Positions 34,621 through 43,763 of a stretch of 64,000 nucleotides of DNA are shown one piece after another; position 1 is the first letter of the stretch, and each line of letters opens with the position of its first letter. Origin of the DNA: Haloterrigena sp. H1 (GTDB lineage: Archaea > Halobacteriota > Halobacteria > Halobacteriales > Natrialbaceae); the NCBI RefSeq assembly GCF_005938085.1, contig NZ_SMZK01000001.1:2294001-2358000 (forward strand). The letters are read 5' to 3'. Under the pieces are notes generated by a model. The model saw only the letters and a list, made by a program, of their open reading frames with translations, searched no databases and was not told where the DNA came from. Made by a program: the position numbers and the translations under genes.

Positions 34621-35756
34621 TATCGGTCCCTCCCGGCCGTCAAGTCGACGAAGACGTCCTCGAGATCCGGTTCGATCGTCCGGACGCGCTCGAGGGAGAC
34701 GTCTTCGGCGCGGAGATGGGCAAACAGCGCGTACAGCCCATCACTGTCCGTCGTCACGGTGACCCGGTGCCCTCGCTCGCGCGGTTCGACAGTGATCGTC
34801 TCGAAGCGCTCTACGAGGGTCGAGACGATGGCCGAATCGAGATCGCGACTCGTAATCTCGATGGAGTGCAAATCGGAGCCTGACAGCAGCGCGTCGACGG
34901 TGTCGTCCGCGATGATCCCGCCGTTGGACATAATGAGGACGCGGTCACACACCGTCTCGACGACATCCATGTCGTGGCTGCTGAGCACGACGGTGAGAGC
35001 TTCTTCCTCGACGAGGCGTCGCAGTTCTCGCTGGAGCGTTCGCGAACTCTCAATATCCAGTCCCAGGGTCGGCTCGTCGAGGAACACGACCTCGGCACCG
35101 CCAGCGAGGACGCTGGCCAATGAGACTTTTTGTTTCATCCCTCGCGACAACTCACGAACGGGAACGTCTGCTTTCTCCGCAAGTCCCAACTGTGTCAGCA
35201 GCCGCTCGTGGCGCCCGCGAACCGAATCCGGGTCGACGCCGCTGATCGTCGCGAAGTACCGCAGGTTCTCCTTGACGGTCAACCGCCAGTAGTCGTTCCG
35301 GGCTCCCTCGAGCATCGCATCAACGTGCGCGTACGCGTCTCGAGGGCGTTCATAGACATCGACGCCGCCGATCCGAACGGACCCCTCGTCTGGAAGCACC
35401 ATGCCCAGAATCGACTTGATGAGCGTCGTTTTTCCGGCGCCGTTCGGTCCCAACAGACCGACAATCGAGCCGGTTTCGATGTCGAAGGAAACGTCGTCGA
35501 CGGCGATAACGGACTCCGTTCCGTCGCCGAAGCGCTTTCGCAGACCAGTAACGGAAACAGCGATGCCGCTGCCCTCCGTCGACGGTGTGTCAACGCGGGA
35601 AGAGCGGTCCGACAGCGGATCGTTTCCCTCACTGCAGGTCCCTTCGTCGAGCGACAGCCGATCGGCGGCGCTCACGACCGATCTGTCACCGAGAAGGTGA
35701 TCGACGGGCTCACCGTTCGGCTGCCGCTCGTTTTCTCGCGCGGTCACGATCACCAC
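34620..35756 (-). CDS. ABC transporter ATP-binding protein
   Basis: 378 aa. Walker A GLLGPNGAGKTTLIKS, signature LSRGMKQKVSLASVL, Walker B VVFLDEPTLGLD and the H-loop SSHDMD are all intact. A roughly 65-residue hydrophilic N-terminal extension precedes the NBD (core starts at IAVSVTGLRKRFG), and a C-terminal domain of about 85 residues (SIEITSRDLDSAIVSTLVERF...) follows, as in ABC-2 exporters. The chosen GTG at 35754-35756 is uncertain; an internal start near residue 65 would also encode a complete NBD. Confidence 0.9.
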   Translation of the reverse strand: MVIVTARENERQPNGEPVDHLLGDRSVVSAADRLSLDEGTCSEGNDPLSDRSSRVDTPSTEGSGIAVSVTGLRKRFGDGTESVIAVDDVSFDIETGSIVGLLGPNGAGKTTLIKSILGMVLPDEGSVRIGGVDVYERPRDAYAHVDAMLEGARNDYWRLTVKENLRYFATISGVDPDSVRGRHERLLTQLGLAEKADVPVRELSRGMKQKVSLASVLAGGAEVVFLDEPTLGLDIESSRTLQRELRRLVEEEALTVVLSSHDMDVVETVCDRVLIMSNGGIIADDTVDALLSGSDLHSIEITSRDLDSAIVSTLVERFETITVEPRERGHRVTVTTDSDGLYALFAHLRAEDVSLERVRTIEPDLEDVFVDLTAGRDR

Positions 35757-35973
35757 TTAAGTACCCAAGTTACAAAAGTGCGAGGCCAACGCCTTCGACA
35801 GCAGTCGCTACGGTTTTTGGGTGGCTGCTGTACGAACGGCCTCGTTGAGAAGCACTGTCGAGAGCCAACGGATATCATCAATCAGAAGCTGGCGTGGAGC
35901 CCCATTCGGTGGTGGCAGGTCAACCGAAGGGGATCAGCGATCGCGTTTCAGTCGAGACTCGGTTCAGTCGGTC

Positions 35974-36405
35974 TCAGAGGTCCTCGAGCCACCCGAAGGA
36001 CACGTCTTCGTCGTCGATCGAGCCGACGTAGGGTTTCACGTCGATGACGGGCGTTCCATCGACGAGGTCGAGCCCCTTGACGTGAAGTGTCGTCCCATCG
36101 CGCTCGAGCAACTCGACGGTCGTCTGGGCGAGCGGGTTCGGTCGGTGGGGGCTCCGCGTCGCGAAGGTGCCGACCTCGAGGTCGTCGGCGTGTGGCGGTC
36201 GAGCGATGGACCGGTACTCGTCGATCTCGTCCAAGTGGGCGAAAACGACGATGTGTGAGAAGTCGTCGATGCCCTCGAGGCCGTCCTCGTAGTCATCCTC
36301 GAGGACGATTTCACCGGTCGTCTCGTCGACCGCGTCATGGTCGACGTCTGCGGGAGTGTCGTACGGTGAGCAAACGTGTCCGATTGAGGTGAACGTGATG
36401 GTCAT
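35974..36405 (-). CDS. trmO: TrmO family tRNA N6-methyltransferase (TsaA domain)
   Basis: 143 aa. FTSIGHVCSPYD, DFSHIVVFAHLDEID, FATRSPHRPNPLAQTTVELL and GLDLVDGTPVIDVKPYVGSID are the TsaA/VirR hallmark segments. Bacterial TrmO methylates t6A-37 of tRNA-Thr; the archaeal proteins are assumed to act similarly. Start ATG 36403-36405; no coupled neighbours. Confidence 0.92.
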   Translation of the reverse strand: MTITFTSIGHVCSPYDTPADVDHDAVDETTGEIVLEDDYEDGLEGIDDFSHIVVFAHLDEIDEYRSIARPPHADDLEVGTFATRSPHRPNPLAQTTVELLERDGTTLHVKGLDLVDGTPVIDVKPYVGSIDDEDVSFGWLEDL

Positions 36406-36451
36406 GGGTGTCGTGTGTCTGTGATCCGAAGTGGGTTAGTGTCCGTGCGAT

Positions 36452-37687
36452 TCAGTGGGGTGTCCCTGCCTTCGAGACCGAAAGCACCGCGGCGGCCGCG
36501 ACGAGCGGGAACACCGCGAGCACGCCGAACAGCAGCGAGTAGGAACTGCTCGAGAGGAGCCAGCCGGCCAGTGAAGCACCGAGCGCGCCGATCCCGAAGT
36601 TGACGGTAAAGACGAGCCCGAAGCCGATGCCCTGTCCCGCGTCAGGCGTGTGTTTCGCGACGAGCGACGATTGGAGCGGCGCGAGCGTAAAGAGGAGGGC
36701 ACCGAAGATGAGTCCGACCCCGATGACGGCGGTGCCGGAGAGCCCGCCGAGAGCGAGCAGTGCGAGACTCGTCGCGACGAAGACGCCGAGCAAGACACGC
36801 TCGATCTCGAAGCGTTCGCCGAGGTGGCCGCCGACGATTTGGCCGACCGAGCCGGTCAGCAGGATCAGCGAGTAGAGCCACTGCCCGGCACCGACGGATT
36901 CCCCTGCGAGATCTAGACTCGGCAGTGACGACAGCGTGTCGATGAACTGCGGGAGGAAGGTCAGTGTACCGCGGTAGTAAATCCCCGCGAACACGTAGAC
37001 GGCGATGATCCCGAGGAAGACGGGAGTGACGAGCGCACGGAGCTGGGTGAGGACGTCACCGAGTGAGTGCTCCGAGGCCGTGTGGTCGTTCGAGTCCGCG
37101 GGTCCCCGGAACGCAAAGAGGACGCCGAATCCAAGCAGCGGAACGGCGAGGAGCGACAGTACGGTTCGCCAGTCGCTGACCGCCAGGCCGGCCGTGATGA
37201 TCAGGGGCCCGATACCGATTCCGAGATTCGCGCCGATGCCGTGGTAGGCAAAGCCCTTGCTCGGTGCCTCCGCCTCACGGCTGATAAAGGCGAGCGCCGG
37301 CGGATGGTAAAAGCCGGCACCAGCACCCGCGAGGGCAACGACAGCTGTCAGCGTCGCAAATGAGTTGACGAAGGGAACGGCCAGGAAGACCGCGCCGGTC
37401 GAGAGCAAGAATCCAGTGATAACCGTATCGGCCCCAAAGCGGTCGCTCAGAATCCCCGAGGGAAGCGCCATGACGCCGTACAGTCCAGTCATCACTGTCA
37501 CGAGCAGCCCCAGTTCGTAGGTCGTCACCTGAAACTCCTCGAGCCAGATCGGGACGAAAAGTGGAATCGACAGGATCACGAGGTGATCAAGTGCGTGCGC
37601 ACCCGTCGTGTACCCGACGAGCCGCTGGTCTGCTGCCGGGATCCCTCGAGCGGCGAAGCGATCGCGTATCGTGTGTCTGAGTCGCAT
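36452..37687 (-). CDS. Major facilitator superfamily transporter
   Basis: 411 aa from ATG 37685-37687, chosen because an AT-rich TATA (AATTATTATTT, 37708-37718) lies about 26 bp upstream. Twelve hydrophobic helices; ALPSGILSDRFGADTVITG is the loop 2-3 motif and GGHLGERFEIERVLLG its repeat. The region FYHPPALAFISREAEAPSKGFAYHGIGANLGIGIGPL resembles fosmidomycin-resistance or nitrate/sugar-type MFS members, but no substrate is assigned. Confidence 0.88.
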   Translation of the reverse strand: MRLRHTIRDRFAARGIPAADQRLVGYTTGAHALDHLVILSIPLFVPIWLEEFQVTTYELGLLVTVMTGLYGVMALPSGILSDRFGADTVITGFLLSTGAVFLAVPFVNSFATLTAVVALAGAGAGFYHPPALAFISREAEAPSKGFAYHGIGANLGIGIGPLIITAGLAVSDWRTVLSLLAVPLLGFGVLFAFRGPADSNDHTASEHSLGDVLTQLRALVTPVFLGIIAVYVFAGIYYRGTLTFLPQFIDTLSSLPSLDLAGESVGAGQWLYSLILLTGSVGQIVGGHLGERFEIERVLLGVFVATSLALLALGGLSGTAVIGVGLIFGALLFTLAPLQSSLVAKHTPDAGQGIGFGLVFTVNFGIGALGASLAGWLLSSSSYSLLFGVLAVFPLVAAAAVLSVSKAGTPH

Positions 37688-38065
37688 TAGTCTTGTTCTT
37701 CTCGCGCAATTATTATTTGGACAGTGGTTGTTAATAGGCCTTCGATACCGGAGACGAGTTCCTTCCCCGAGATCGACGCGTATGATGCCAATCTGCCAGA
37801 ATTCGGCGTTTTGTACACGATCTATGAGCAAGAACTGGACTATCGTAAGCTGACACCTCCAAGGGTAATACTGGTCAGCCCCGACAATTGGTTCTATATA
37901 ATCCCATATATGCACAATAGTGTGTGACAGCGTGGTCCAGAATCGGTAGATTACGTCTTGTCGTCACGAGCCATCGAACTCGCCGGATCAGTAGAGCGAA
38001 TCCGCTGCGTGAGAGACGATTGCCCGAATGGTAATTCACTTCAACGGGCCACACCGAGTTGACGT
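37688..38065. other. Intergenic region, no supported gene
   Basis: 378 bp between the MFS gene (minus) and hisH (plus). Contains the MFS promoter, then AT-richer DNA. A 67-codon plus-strand frame at 37724-37927 has no recognised similarity and no TATA; I do not call it. No tRNA cloverleaf was seen. Confidence 0.5.
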
Positions 38066-38728
38066 ATGAGCACCGTTTCGTCCCCACCGGAGGAGACGCT
38101 CGCCTCCGTCGTCATAGTCGACTACGGGCTTGGAAACCTCCGTAGCGTCACTCGTGGCTTAGAGCGTGCGGGTGCCGACGTCGAGATCACTGACGATCCT
38201 GTGGCCTTCCACGACGCCGATGGCGTCGTCCTCCCAGGTGTCGGCGCGTTCCGAGAGGGCGTTGAGAACGCTGATCCGCTTCGAGAGGACCTCCTCGAGG
38301 TCGCCGAAAGCGGCACGCCGCTGTTCGGTATCTGTCTCGGCATGCAGATGCTGCTCACGACGAGTGAGGAGGGTGAAACCGACGGCGAATCGGCCGTCCA
38401 GGGACTCGATCTGATCCCCGGCACGAACGTCCGATTCGATGAAGGCCAGAAAGTTCCGCACATGGGCTGGAACGAACTCGAGGTCGAACGCGAGCACCCG
38501 CTCGTCGAGGGCGTCGACGGAAACTACGCCTACTTCGTCCACTCGTACTACGCGGCTCCTGACGACGAGAACGCAATCGTCGCAACGACGGACTACGGAC
38601 GGGAGTTCCCCTCGATTGTCGCGAACGAGGACGGTACCGTCTTCGGGACGCAGTTCCACCCCGAGAAAAGCGGCGAGACCGGACTACGGATTTTGCAGAA
38701 CTTCGTGGAGATCTGCGCCGAGGAATAA
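38066..38728 (+). CDS. hisH: Imidazole glycerol phosphate synthase subunit HisH
   Basis: Glutaminase subunit that supplies ammonia to HisF in histidine synthesis. 220 aa. VVIVDYGLGNLRSVTRGLERAGADVEIT is the family N-terminus; nucleophile Cys90 in GICLGMQMLLTTSEE and the His198-x-Glu200 pair in FGTQFHPEKSG complete the class I amidotransferase triad. HisF is not adjacent, which is common in haloarchaea. The IS element begins 60 bp after the stop. Confidence 0.96.
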   Translation: MSTVSSPPEETLASVVIVDYGLGNLRSVTRGLERAGADVEITDDPVAFHDADGVVLPGVGAFREGVENADPLREDLLEVAESGTPLFGICLGMQMLLTTSEEGETDGESAVQGLDLIPGTNVRFDEGQKVPHMGWNELEVEREHPLVEGVDGNYAYFVHSYYAAPDDENAIVATTDYGREFPSIVANEDGTVFGTQFHPEKSGETGLRILQNFVEICAEE

Positions 38729-38787
38729 CGCTACTGCGTATTCGATTTGTTCGTCGAATTGTTCTGACTTGAGGAGTTCCGATTAGA

Positions 38788-40179
38788 CTCAGTACCTCAC
38801 AAGGCATCTTCCGCTGAGCCGGTCTGAAGTCTGAGTTCCGTTGTCGGTCTCAGTGATCAGTTTGAATCTCCTCGACGATCGGTGAGGAGCTGTCGCTGTC
38901 GGCGGCGATCAGCCGCCGACGCGACAGCGTTGCCACTTGGGAGAGGGCATACTCGGTCGGTGGTTAGCGGTGGAACCGGTCGTCCGGTGGTCGGTTTGCG
39001 GGGACGGCCCGACGCACTGCGAGGGCCGTCCACGCTGCCCGTCGAATCATGTTGATGAATTCCTTGAACGACCAGGACCAGAGGCGACGCCCGCCACGGC
39101 GGGGCGTCGCCACATATTCCCAGTGCAGATACCGCCAGACGTTCTGCAACAGCAGACTCACCACGACGTACAACAGCCGAACTACCGGATCTTGTGTCGA
39201 CGTTGTCGCAATACTCTGTTCAGAGAGGCGGTAGCTGGCCTCGATACCGAAGCGTTTCGCGTAGTGGTATCGAGCGTCTCGTGGCGTCTCAATGAACGGC
39301 GCGTCAGCGGCGTAGCCGTGACGCGCCACGCCATGTTCGTCGTATCGTCCGTTCTGGTAGGTACAGTCGATGTAGACGGGAAACTCGACGGTCTAGCTGT
39401 GACCGTCGAGTTTCCCCGTCAGATTGTGCTGGATTATTCGGCTCCATCCAGTCGAGAGTTCCTGCTTGATCGTCTTTCCCCACCGGACGATCGACATGAC
39501 GTAGGCGTGATTGTGTGCCTGAAGCAACCTGAGACACTTGCTGTCGTAGAATTCGCGATCAAGATAGACGGCCTTGACTTCAGCGTCAAGGCCGTCGAGA
39601 ACACCAAGAAACGCTGCAAGGATGCTGCTGGCAGTGTCGCCGTCTTCGAGACGGCGACACTGCCAGCGTGAATCGCTTGTTCTTCACACGCGCGTAGAGT
39701 GTGGCATAGGCGTGGAAGGCAGTCGTTCCACGTTTTGCTTCCGAGTGATAGAGGCCGTTCGTCTCGTCTTCGTCACCATAGTAGGGTCGCAGGTGGAGGT
39801 CAGCTACGACCTCCACCTGCTCAGGCAGAATGTCGAGAACGTCCTTCTGAAGCAGTTATTGCCGGCTTGTTCAACCGATTCTAGATCGAACTTCTTGCGG
39901 AGGTGGTACAGAACTGTGTTTTGGTGAAGTGAATCTTCGCTCTTCTCGCAGAGTGTCGAGACCGAGGTCCCGTCGGCGCATGCGCCGACGAGGACCTCGT
40001 AAATGTCTTCAGACGTTGCTTCGGCGTTTGGAGCGAAGTCAAGATCGACTTCCTCGTCAATCGTGTTGACGAGGAAGTTAAGAAGTTGGTCCTCGTGGAT
40101 TGAATTGTCTGCTTGCTGGGTACTAGGCACACTTCATGCAAGCAGACTTTTCAACTAACCAGCTTTGTGAAGTACTGAG
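38788..40179 (-). mobile_element. Decayed ISH3-type insertion sequence
   Basis: About 1.39 kb, normal for ISH3-type elements. Imperfect terminal inverted repeats CTCAGTACCTCACAAGGC (38788-38805) and the inverse of GCTTTGTGAAGTACTGAG (40162-40179) match at 16 of 18 positions. The only gene is a broken transposase on the minus strand. A 40-nt hairpin after the transposase stop (38889-38928; GCTGTCG and GTCGGCGGC paired with GCCGCCGAC and CGACAGC) is probably its terminator. Flanking target duplication not clear. Confidence 0.75.
38964..40130 (-). pseudogene. ISH3-like transposase, inactivated
   Basis: Read in pieces, the protein resembles ISH3-family DDE transposases: MPSTQQADNSIHEDQLLNF at the start, LHLRPYYGDEDETNGLYHSE, KAVYLDREFYDSKCL in the middle and ARHGYAADAPFIETPRDARYHYAKRFGIEASYR with VWRYLHWEYVATPRRG at the end. 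Three lesions are visible: a one-base deletion near 39856-39860, a one-base insertion near 39657, and a Trp-to-stop change (TAG, reverse complement of 39393-39395). The many conserved segments show the decay is recent. Confidence 0.85.
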
Positions 40180-40807
40180 ACTAGCAAACCGAGCAGTGGC
40201 GACCACCAAATTGAGCGACGGGGAAGCCGAATGAAGAGACACACCCCACGGTGCCGCTGTAAAGAGGCAGGATAGCGGCTGCTATCCGATGCTTTTCGTG
40301 ACACGGTTGATCGAGTGGAAACACGGTGACTCCCATCACTCCGATACTCGATCGAAAGACGTTATCGCTAAATATGATTAGTGTGTTATCGTCCATTGAG
40401 TGTTTTGAACGCAGACGTGTTCGATCGGTTTCGAACGCAGAACCGTCGCTTGAGTTGATGAAGTCGGTTGCAGTCCGTTTTGGTCGTTCGCCTGATCAGG
40501 TCGCTGAAACCATCACTCGCTGGATCAGCACTTCCCAACCCCCGTTTCTCGTAATCCGACACTGCCAGGCACTTACAGCGGCACCGCGGGGTGTGTGTCT
40601 CCACATACAGCGGCACTGTGGGGTGAGCATCGGGAGACTCTCCGAGTTGGTTACAGCGGAACTCCGGGGTCCTGTTTCACGAATACAGCGGAACTGAGGG
40701 GTGGCTTTCCTGCTTATTAGGGCCTGAAAGCACAAAAACACACTCATACAGCGGCATCGTGGTTCGAACACATTAAGTGCTCTCCGCGGAATGTCTCCGG
40801 CAACTGA
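40180..40807. other. Putative origin of replication with origin-recognition-box repeats
   Basis: A 628-bp gene-free region upstream of orc1/cdc6. Nineteen-base repeat TACAGCGGNACNNNGGGGT: direct copies at 40574-40592, 40606-40624, 40652-40670, 40684-40702 and a degenerate 40747-40765; one inverted copy at 40243-40261. The copies flank a spacer of about 310 bp with an AT-rich core (around 40366-40412), which would be the unwinding element. Repeat plus G-string plus AT-rich core beside an orc1/cdc6 gene is the standard haloarchaeal origin layout. Frames that run through the repeats are not called as genes. Confidence 0.85.
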
Positions 40808-42007
40808 ATGCCTAATTCGATGGATTACTTCGGCAGCGAAAACGAGATCTTCCGGAACAAGGAACTCCTACAGGTCTCGCACCTCCCCGACGGTGACCGG
40901 ATCATCGGTCGCGAAGACGAACTGACGAACCTCGCGAACGCGATCAAACCGGCCACGCGCGGGAACACGCCAAACAACGTCCTCGTCTACGGGAAGACGG
41001 GCACCGGCAAGTCTCTCTGTTCGAAGTTTATTACCAACCAAGCCATCGAGCGTGCGAAGGGCAATGATGTCTCGATCGGCGTCGCCTACGTCGACTGTCT
41101 ACAGGAGTCGACAGAGACACAGGCTGTCCAGTCGGCTGGCCACCAACTCAACGACCAGACGGCAACGGACATCTCTATTCCCCACTCGGGGTTGAGTACC
41201 TCGGAGTACTATCGACGGCTCTGGCGGATCGTCGATAGCCGGTATGACGTCGCGCTAATTATTCTAGACGAGGTGGACAAGATCGAGGACGACGATATCC
41301 TGATGCAGCTCTCGCGGGCAGTCGAGTCCGGCAAACTCACCGAGAGTACGATCGGCGTCATCGGTATCTCGAATAAGGTTCGTTACAAGGACTCGCTGGA
41401 CGAGCGGATTAAATCCAGCCTCTGCGAACGGGAGTACGTCTTCTCGCCGTACGACGCGACCCAGATCCGTGAGATCCTGCGATCGCGTTCGGACGCGTTC
41501 CACGAGGGCGTCCTTGAGGACGGTGTTATCCCCCGTGTGGCTGCTCTCGCTGCCCGCGAACACGGTGACGCTCGGAAGGCCATCGACATTCTCCGCTTTG
41601 CCGGCGAAATCGCTGAGGAAAGCGACCTTGAGTCTGTCACGGAGGACTGCGTCGATCACGCCCACGAACGCGAGGAGACGAGTCGACTCGCCGAACTTAT
41701 TTCCAAGAGCCCAAGTCACGCGAAACTGGTCCTTGAGGCGATGGCACTGCTCTCCCAGCAGAAGGAAGGCGACAACGCGCCGGTAACGACGAACGAGGCC
41801 TACGATCTCTACAAGCGACTCTGTGAGCGCGACGAGTCTGACCACCTGAAGCTCCGGCGTGTCCGCGACATTCTCTCGGAACTCGAGTTCCTCTCGATCA
41901 TCGAACAAGAACGAAAGTGGGCCGGACGGGGAAAAGGGAATTACATGGAGAATCGGCTGATCGACGATCCAGAGGTAATCATCGCCGCCTGTAACGAGTC
42001 CGAGTAG
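40808..42007 (+). CDS. orc1: Orc1/Cdc6 replication initiator
   Basis: 399 aa AAA+ protein that binds the adjacent repeats and loads the helicase. Walker A GKTGTGKS at 62-69, Walker B ALIILDEVDKIE at about 149-160, an EREYVFSPYDATQIREIL region, sensor-2-like REHGDARKAIDILRFA, and a C-terminal winged helix (about 300-399). An in-frame ATG at 40820 would give MDYFGS. A TATA-like ATTAAG (40772-40777) lies about 33 bp upstream and the degenerate origin repeat sits immediately before it, suggesting autorepression. Length is typical of haloarchaeal Orc paralogues. Confidence 0.96.
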   Translation: MPNSMDYFGSENEIFRNKELLQVSHLPDGDRIIGREDELTNLANAIKPATRGNTPNNVLVYGKTGTGKSLCSKFITNQAIERAKGNDVSIGVAYVDCLQESTETQAVQSAGHQLNDQTATDISIPHSGLSTSEYYRRLWRIVDSRYDVALIILDEVDKIEDDDILMQLSRAVESGKLTESTIGVIGISNKVRYKDSLDERIKSSLCEREYVFSPYDATQIREILRSRSDAFHEGVLEDGVIPRVAALAAREHGDARKAIDILRFAGEIAEESDLESVTEDCVDHAHEREETSRLAELISKSPSHAKLVLEAMALLSQQKEGDNAPVTTNEAYDLYKRLCERDESDHLKLRRVRDILSELEFLSIIEQERKWAGRGKGNYMENRLIDDPEVIIAACNESE

Positions 42008-42042
42008 CAGCGGTCAGCGGTTCGATCGCCGGGGAGCTGCCA

Positions 42043-42399
42043 TCACAGGAATTCGCGCACGTCTGAGTACCACATGTCGTGGTAGTCGACGTGGCCCACC
42101 CGGCGTGCGATCGCGACGGCAAGCGAGTGCCAGCAGCGTTCGGTCGGGTCGTCCCCATCCAAGTTGTACTCGCTGTCCTTGCAGGTACAGTTCCCGTCCT
42201 CGACGATGTATTCGTCGTCGTAGCCGACGACGATGGTGAAATCGCGGTAGGCTTTCACCCGGTTTTCGCCGACGGCCTCGATCGCCTGCGCCCCACGATC
42301 ACCGTGAATCTGCGTGATCTGGCCGACGATCTCGGGCGTGAGTTCGCCAGCTTCCTCGAGAGCGGCTTGCCATCGCTCGACGGGATCAGCCTTCGACAC
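42043..42399 (-). CDS. SWIM zinc-finger protein
   Basis: 118 aa from GTG 42397-42399. The C-terminal half carries the SWIM zinc motif C71-x-C73 ... C89-x-H91 (NCTCKDSEYNLDGDDPTERCWHSL). The N-terminal half is helical (PVERWQAALEEAGELTPEIVGQITQIHGDRGAQAIEAV). SWIM domains bind DNA or proteins in Rad51-paralogue partners (Sws1/Zip). It diverges from trm1 and follows orc1 convergently, so a DNA-handling role is tempting but unproved. Confidence 0.85.
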   Translation of the reverse strand: MSKADPVERWQAALEEAGELTPEIVGQITQIHGDRGAQAIEAVGENRVKAYRDFTIVVGYDDEYIVEDGNCTCKDSEYNLDGDDPTERCWHSLAVAIARRVGHVDYHDMWYSDVREFL

Positions 42400-42500
42400 G
42401 TCCGGAACTGTGCGCCCGACTGTAAAATCGGTTTGGTTGTCCGTCCAGCGTGGCCGCCTGAGACCACACCGTTTTTCGCCCGCTACCGACGAGACGTGGT

Positions 42501-43616
42501 ATGCGCGTCACCGAGGGCGGGGTCGAACTCGAGGTGCCCGGCGAACAGACCGAGGGCATCGAGGAGGCTGTTTTCTACAACCCGCGACAGGAGTTGAACC
42601 GGGACCTAACGATCGCGACGCTGCGGGCCTACCGCGAGCGCGAGGAGCGTGCCACGTCGTATCTCGATGCGATGACCGCAAGCGGGGTCCGTGGCGTGCG
42701 GGCCGCCGCCGATGGCTGGGACGTCACCTGCTGTGACGTCGACGAGGAGGCCGTCGACCTGGCGCGGGAGAACCTCGAGCGAAACGACTGCGAGGCGACG
42801 GTCGAACATCGCAACGTCAACGCCTTGATGCACGAGGGGCCGTTCGACGTGATCGATCTCGACCCCTACGGGACGCCGATGCCCTTCGCGGACGCGGCCT
42901 TCGCGAACTGTCGTGATCTGGTCTGTGTCACCGCGACCGACACCGCACCGCTGTGTGGTGCCCACTTCAACAGCGGCGTTCGCTCGTATTCTGCGGTGCC
43001 GCGAAACACGGACTACCACGCCGAGATGGGCGTGCGCGTGCTCATTTCTGCGCTCGCCCGCAGCGCTGCCCGCTTCGACGTGGGCGTCGAGCCGATCCTG
43101 ACCCACGCGACCAGCCACTATGTGCGGACGTATCTCGAGCTCGAGCACAAGGCCACGTCGGCCGACGCAGCGATCGACGAGTTAGGCCATCTCTACCACT
43201 GTGAAGACTGCCTCTACCGCGAGGCCGATCCCGGGCTGATCGCCGACCCACTCGAGACTTGCCCCCACTGCGACGGGAATCGCATGCTCACTGCCGGGCC
43301 GGTCTGGCTCGGCCCCGTTCAGGACCCGGACTTCATCGCCGCCGTCCGGGACGAAATCCCCTACACCTTCAACACCGCGCCACAGGCGCGCGAACTCTGT
43401 GATACGCTCGCGGCGGAACTCGACGAACCGACCCACTACGACCAGCACAAGCTCTGTCGGAACTGGGGGCTGCCCGCCAACGCGATGGACGACTTCCTCG
43501 CTGACCTCCGCGACGCCGGCTACCAGGCCTCGAGAGCCCACTACGGGGGGACGACGTTCAAAACGGACGCCGACGTCGGAGAGATCCGCGCGGCGACCGA
43601 AGACAGTCTCGAGTAG
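42501..43616 (+). CDS. trm1: tRNA (guanine26-N2)-dimethyltransferase Trm1
   Basis: 371 aa. Makes N2,N2-dimethylguanosine at position 26 of tRNA from SAM. SAM-binding core ([68 protein letters not shown]), the [10 protein letters not shown] catalytic loop and a zinc-like [26 protein letters not shown] module in the C-terminal domain. Length normal for archaeal Trm1. ATG 42501 fits the family start [13 protein letters not shown]. Confidence 0.96.
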   Translation: MRVTEGGVELEVPGEQTEGIEEAVFYNPRQELNRDLTIATLRAYREREERATSYLDAMTASGVRGVRAAADGWDVTCCDVDEEAVDLARENLERNDCEATVEHRNVNALMHEGPFDVIDLDPYGTPMPFADAAFANCRDLVCVTATDTAPLCGAHFNSGVRSYSAVPRNTDYHAEMGVRVLISALARSAARFDVGVEPILTHATSHYVRTYLELEHKATSADAAIDELGHLYHCEDCLYREADPGLIADPLETCPHCDGNRMLTAGPVWLGPVQDPDFIAAVRDEIPYTFNTAPQARELCDTLAAELDEPTHYDQHKLCRNWGLPANAMDDFLADLRDAGYQASRAHYGGTTFKTDADVGEIRAATEDSLE

Positions 43617-43730
43617 CTGGGTCTCGGCACCCGGCGAAGCGAGCGGTTACAGCGCACTTCTCCTCACTCGCCCGTCACTGCGGTGCGTATGGGTTCACAT
43701 ACCGGTCTGCCCGGTGCCTGTGCCGTGTGA

Positions 43731-43739
43731 TTACATATT
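43731..43739 (+). promoter_or_regulatory. TATA box for the YihY-like gene
   Basis: TTACATATT is centred 29 bp before the GTG at 43764, which supports that start over the GTG at 43740 that lies within 10 bp of the box. Confidence 0.5.
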
Positions 43740-43763
43740 GTGGGGGAACCTGAAACGGGGAGC

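Noticed and set aside
35757..35973. Possible gene fragment between the ABC ATPase and trmO (GLVEKHCREPTDIINQKLAW)
   Set aside because: Short, single frame without start, no family recognised; treated as intergenic.
37724..37927. 67-codon plus-strand frame upstream of hisH
   Set aside because: No recognised similarity, no TATA box in position, and low coding signal; left as intergenic.
38889..38928. Strong hairpin considered as CRISPR repeat or attachment site
   Set aside because: Single copy, located between the transposase stop and the IS left end, so best explained as the transposase terminator.
40326..40697. 123-codon frame across the origin repeats
   Set aside because: It runs through four origin boxes and its translation repeats their sequence (TAAPRGV, QRHCGV, TAELRGP). 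Some segments look protein-like (LELMKSVAVRFGRSPDQV) but no family was recognised.
43683..43735. Possible further copy of the palindromic element (CATACCGGTCTGC...)
   Set aside because: Only one end resembles the family, with an inserted base, and no matching inverse end or inner stem was found. It overlaps the YihY-like gene's TATA box.
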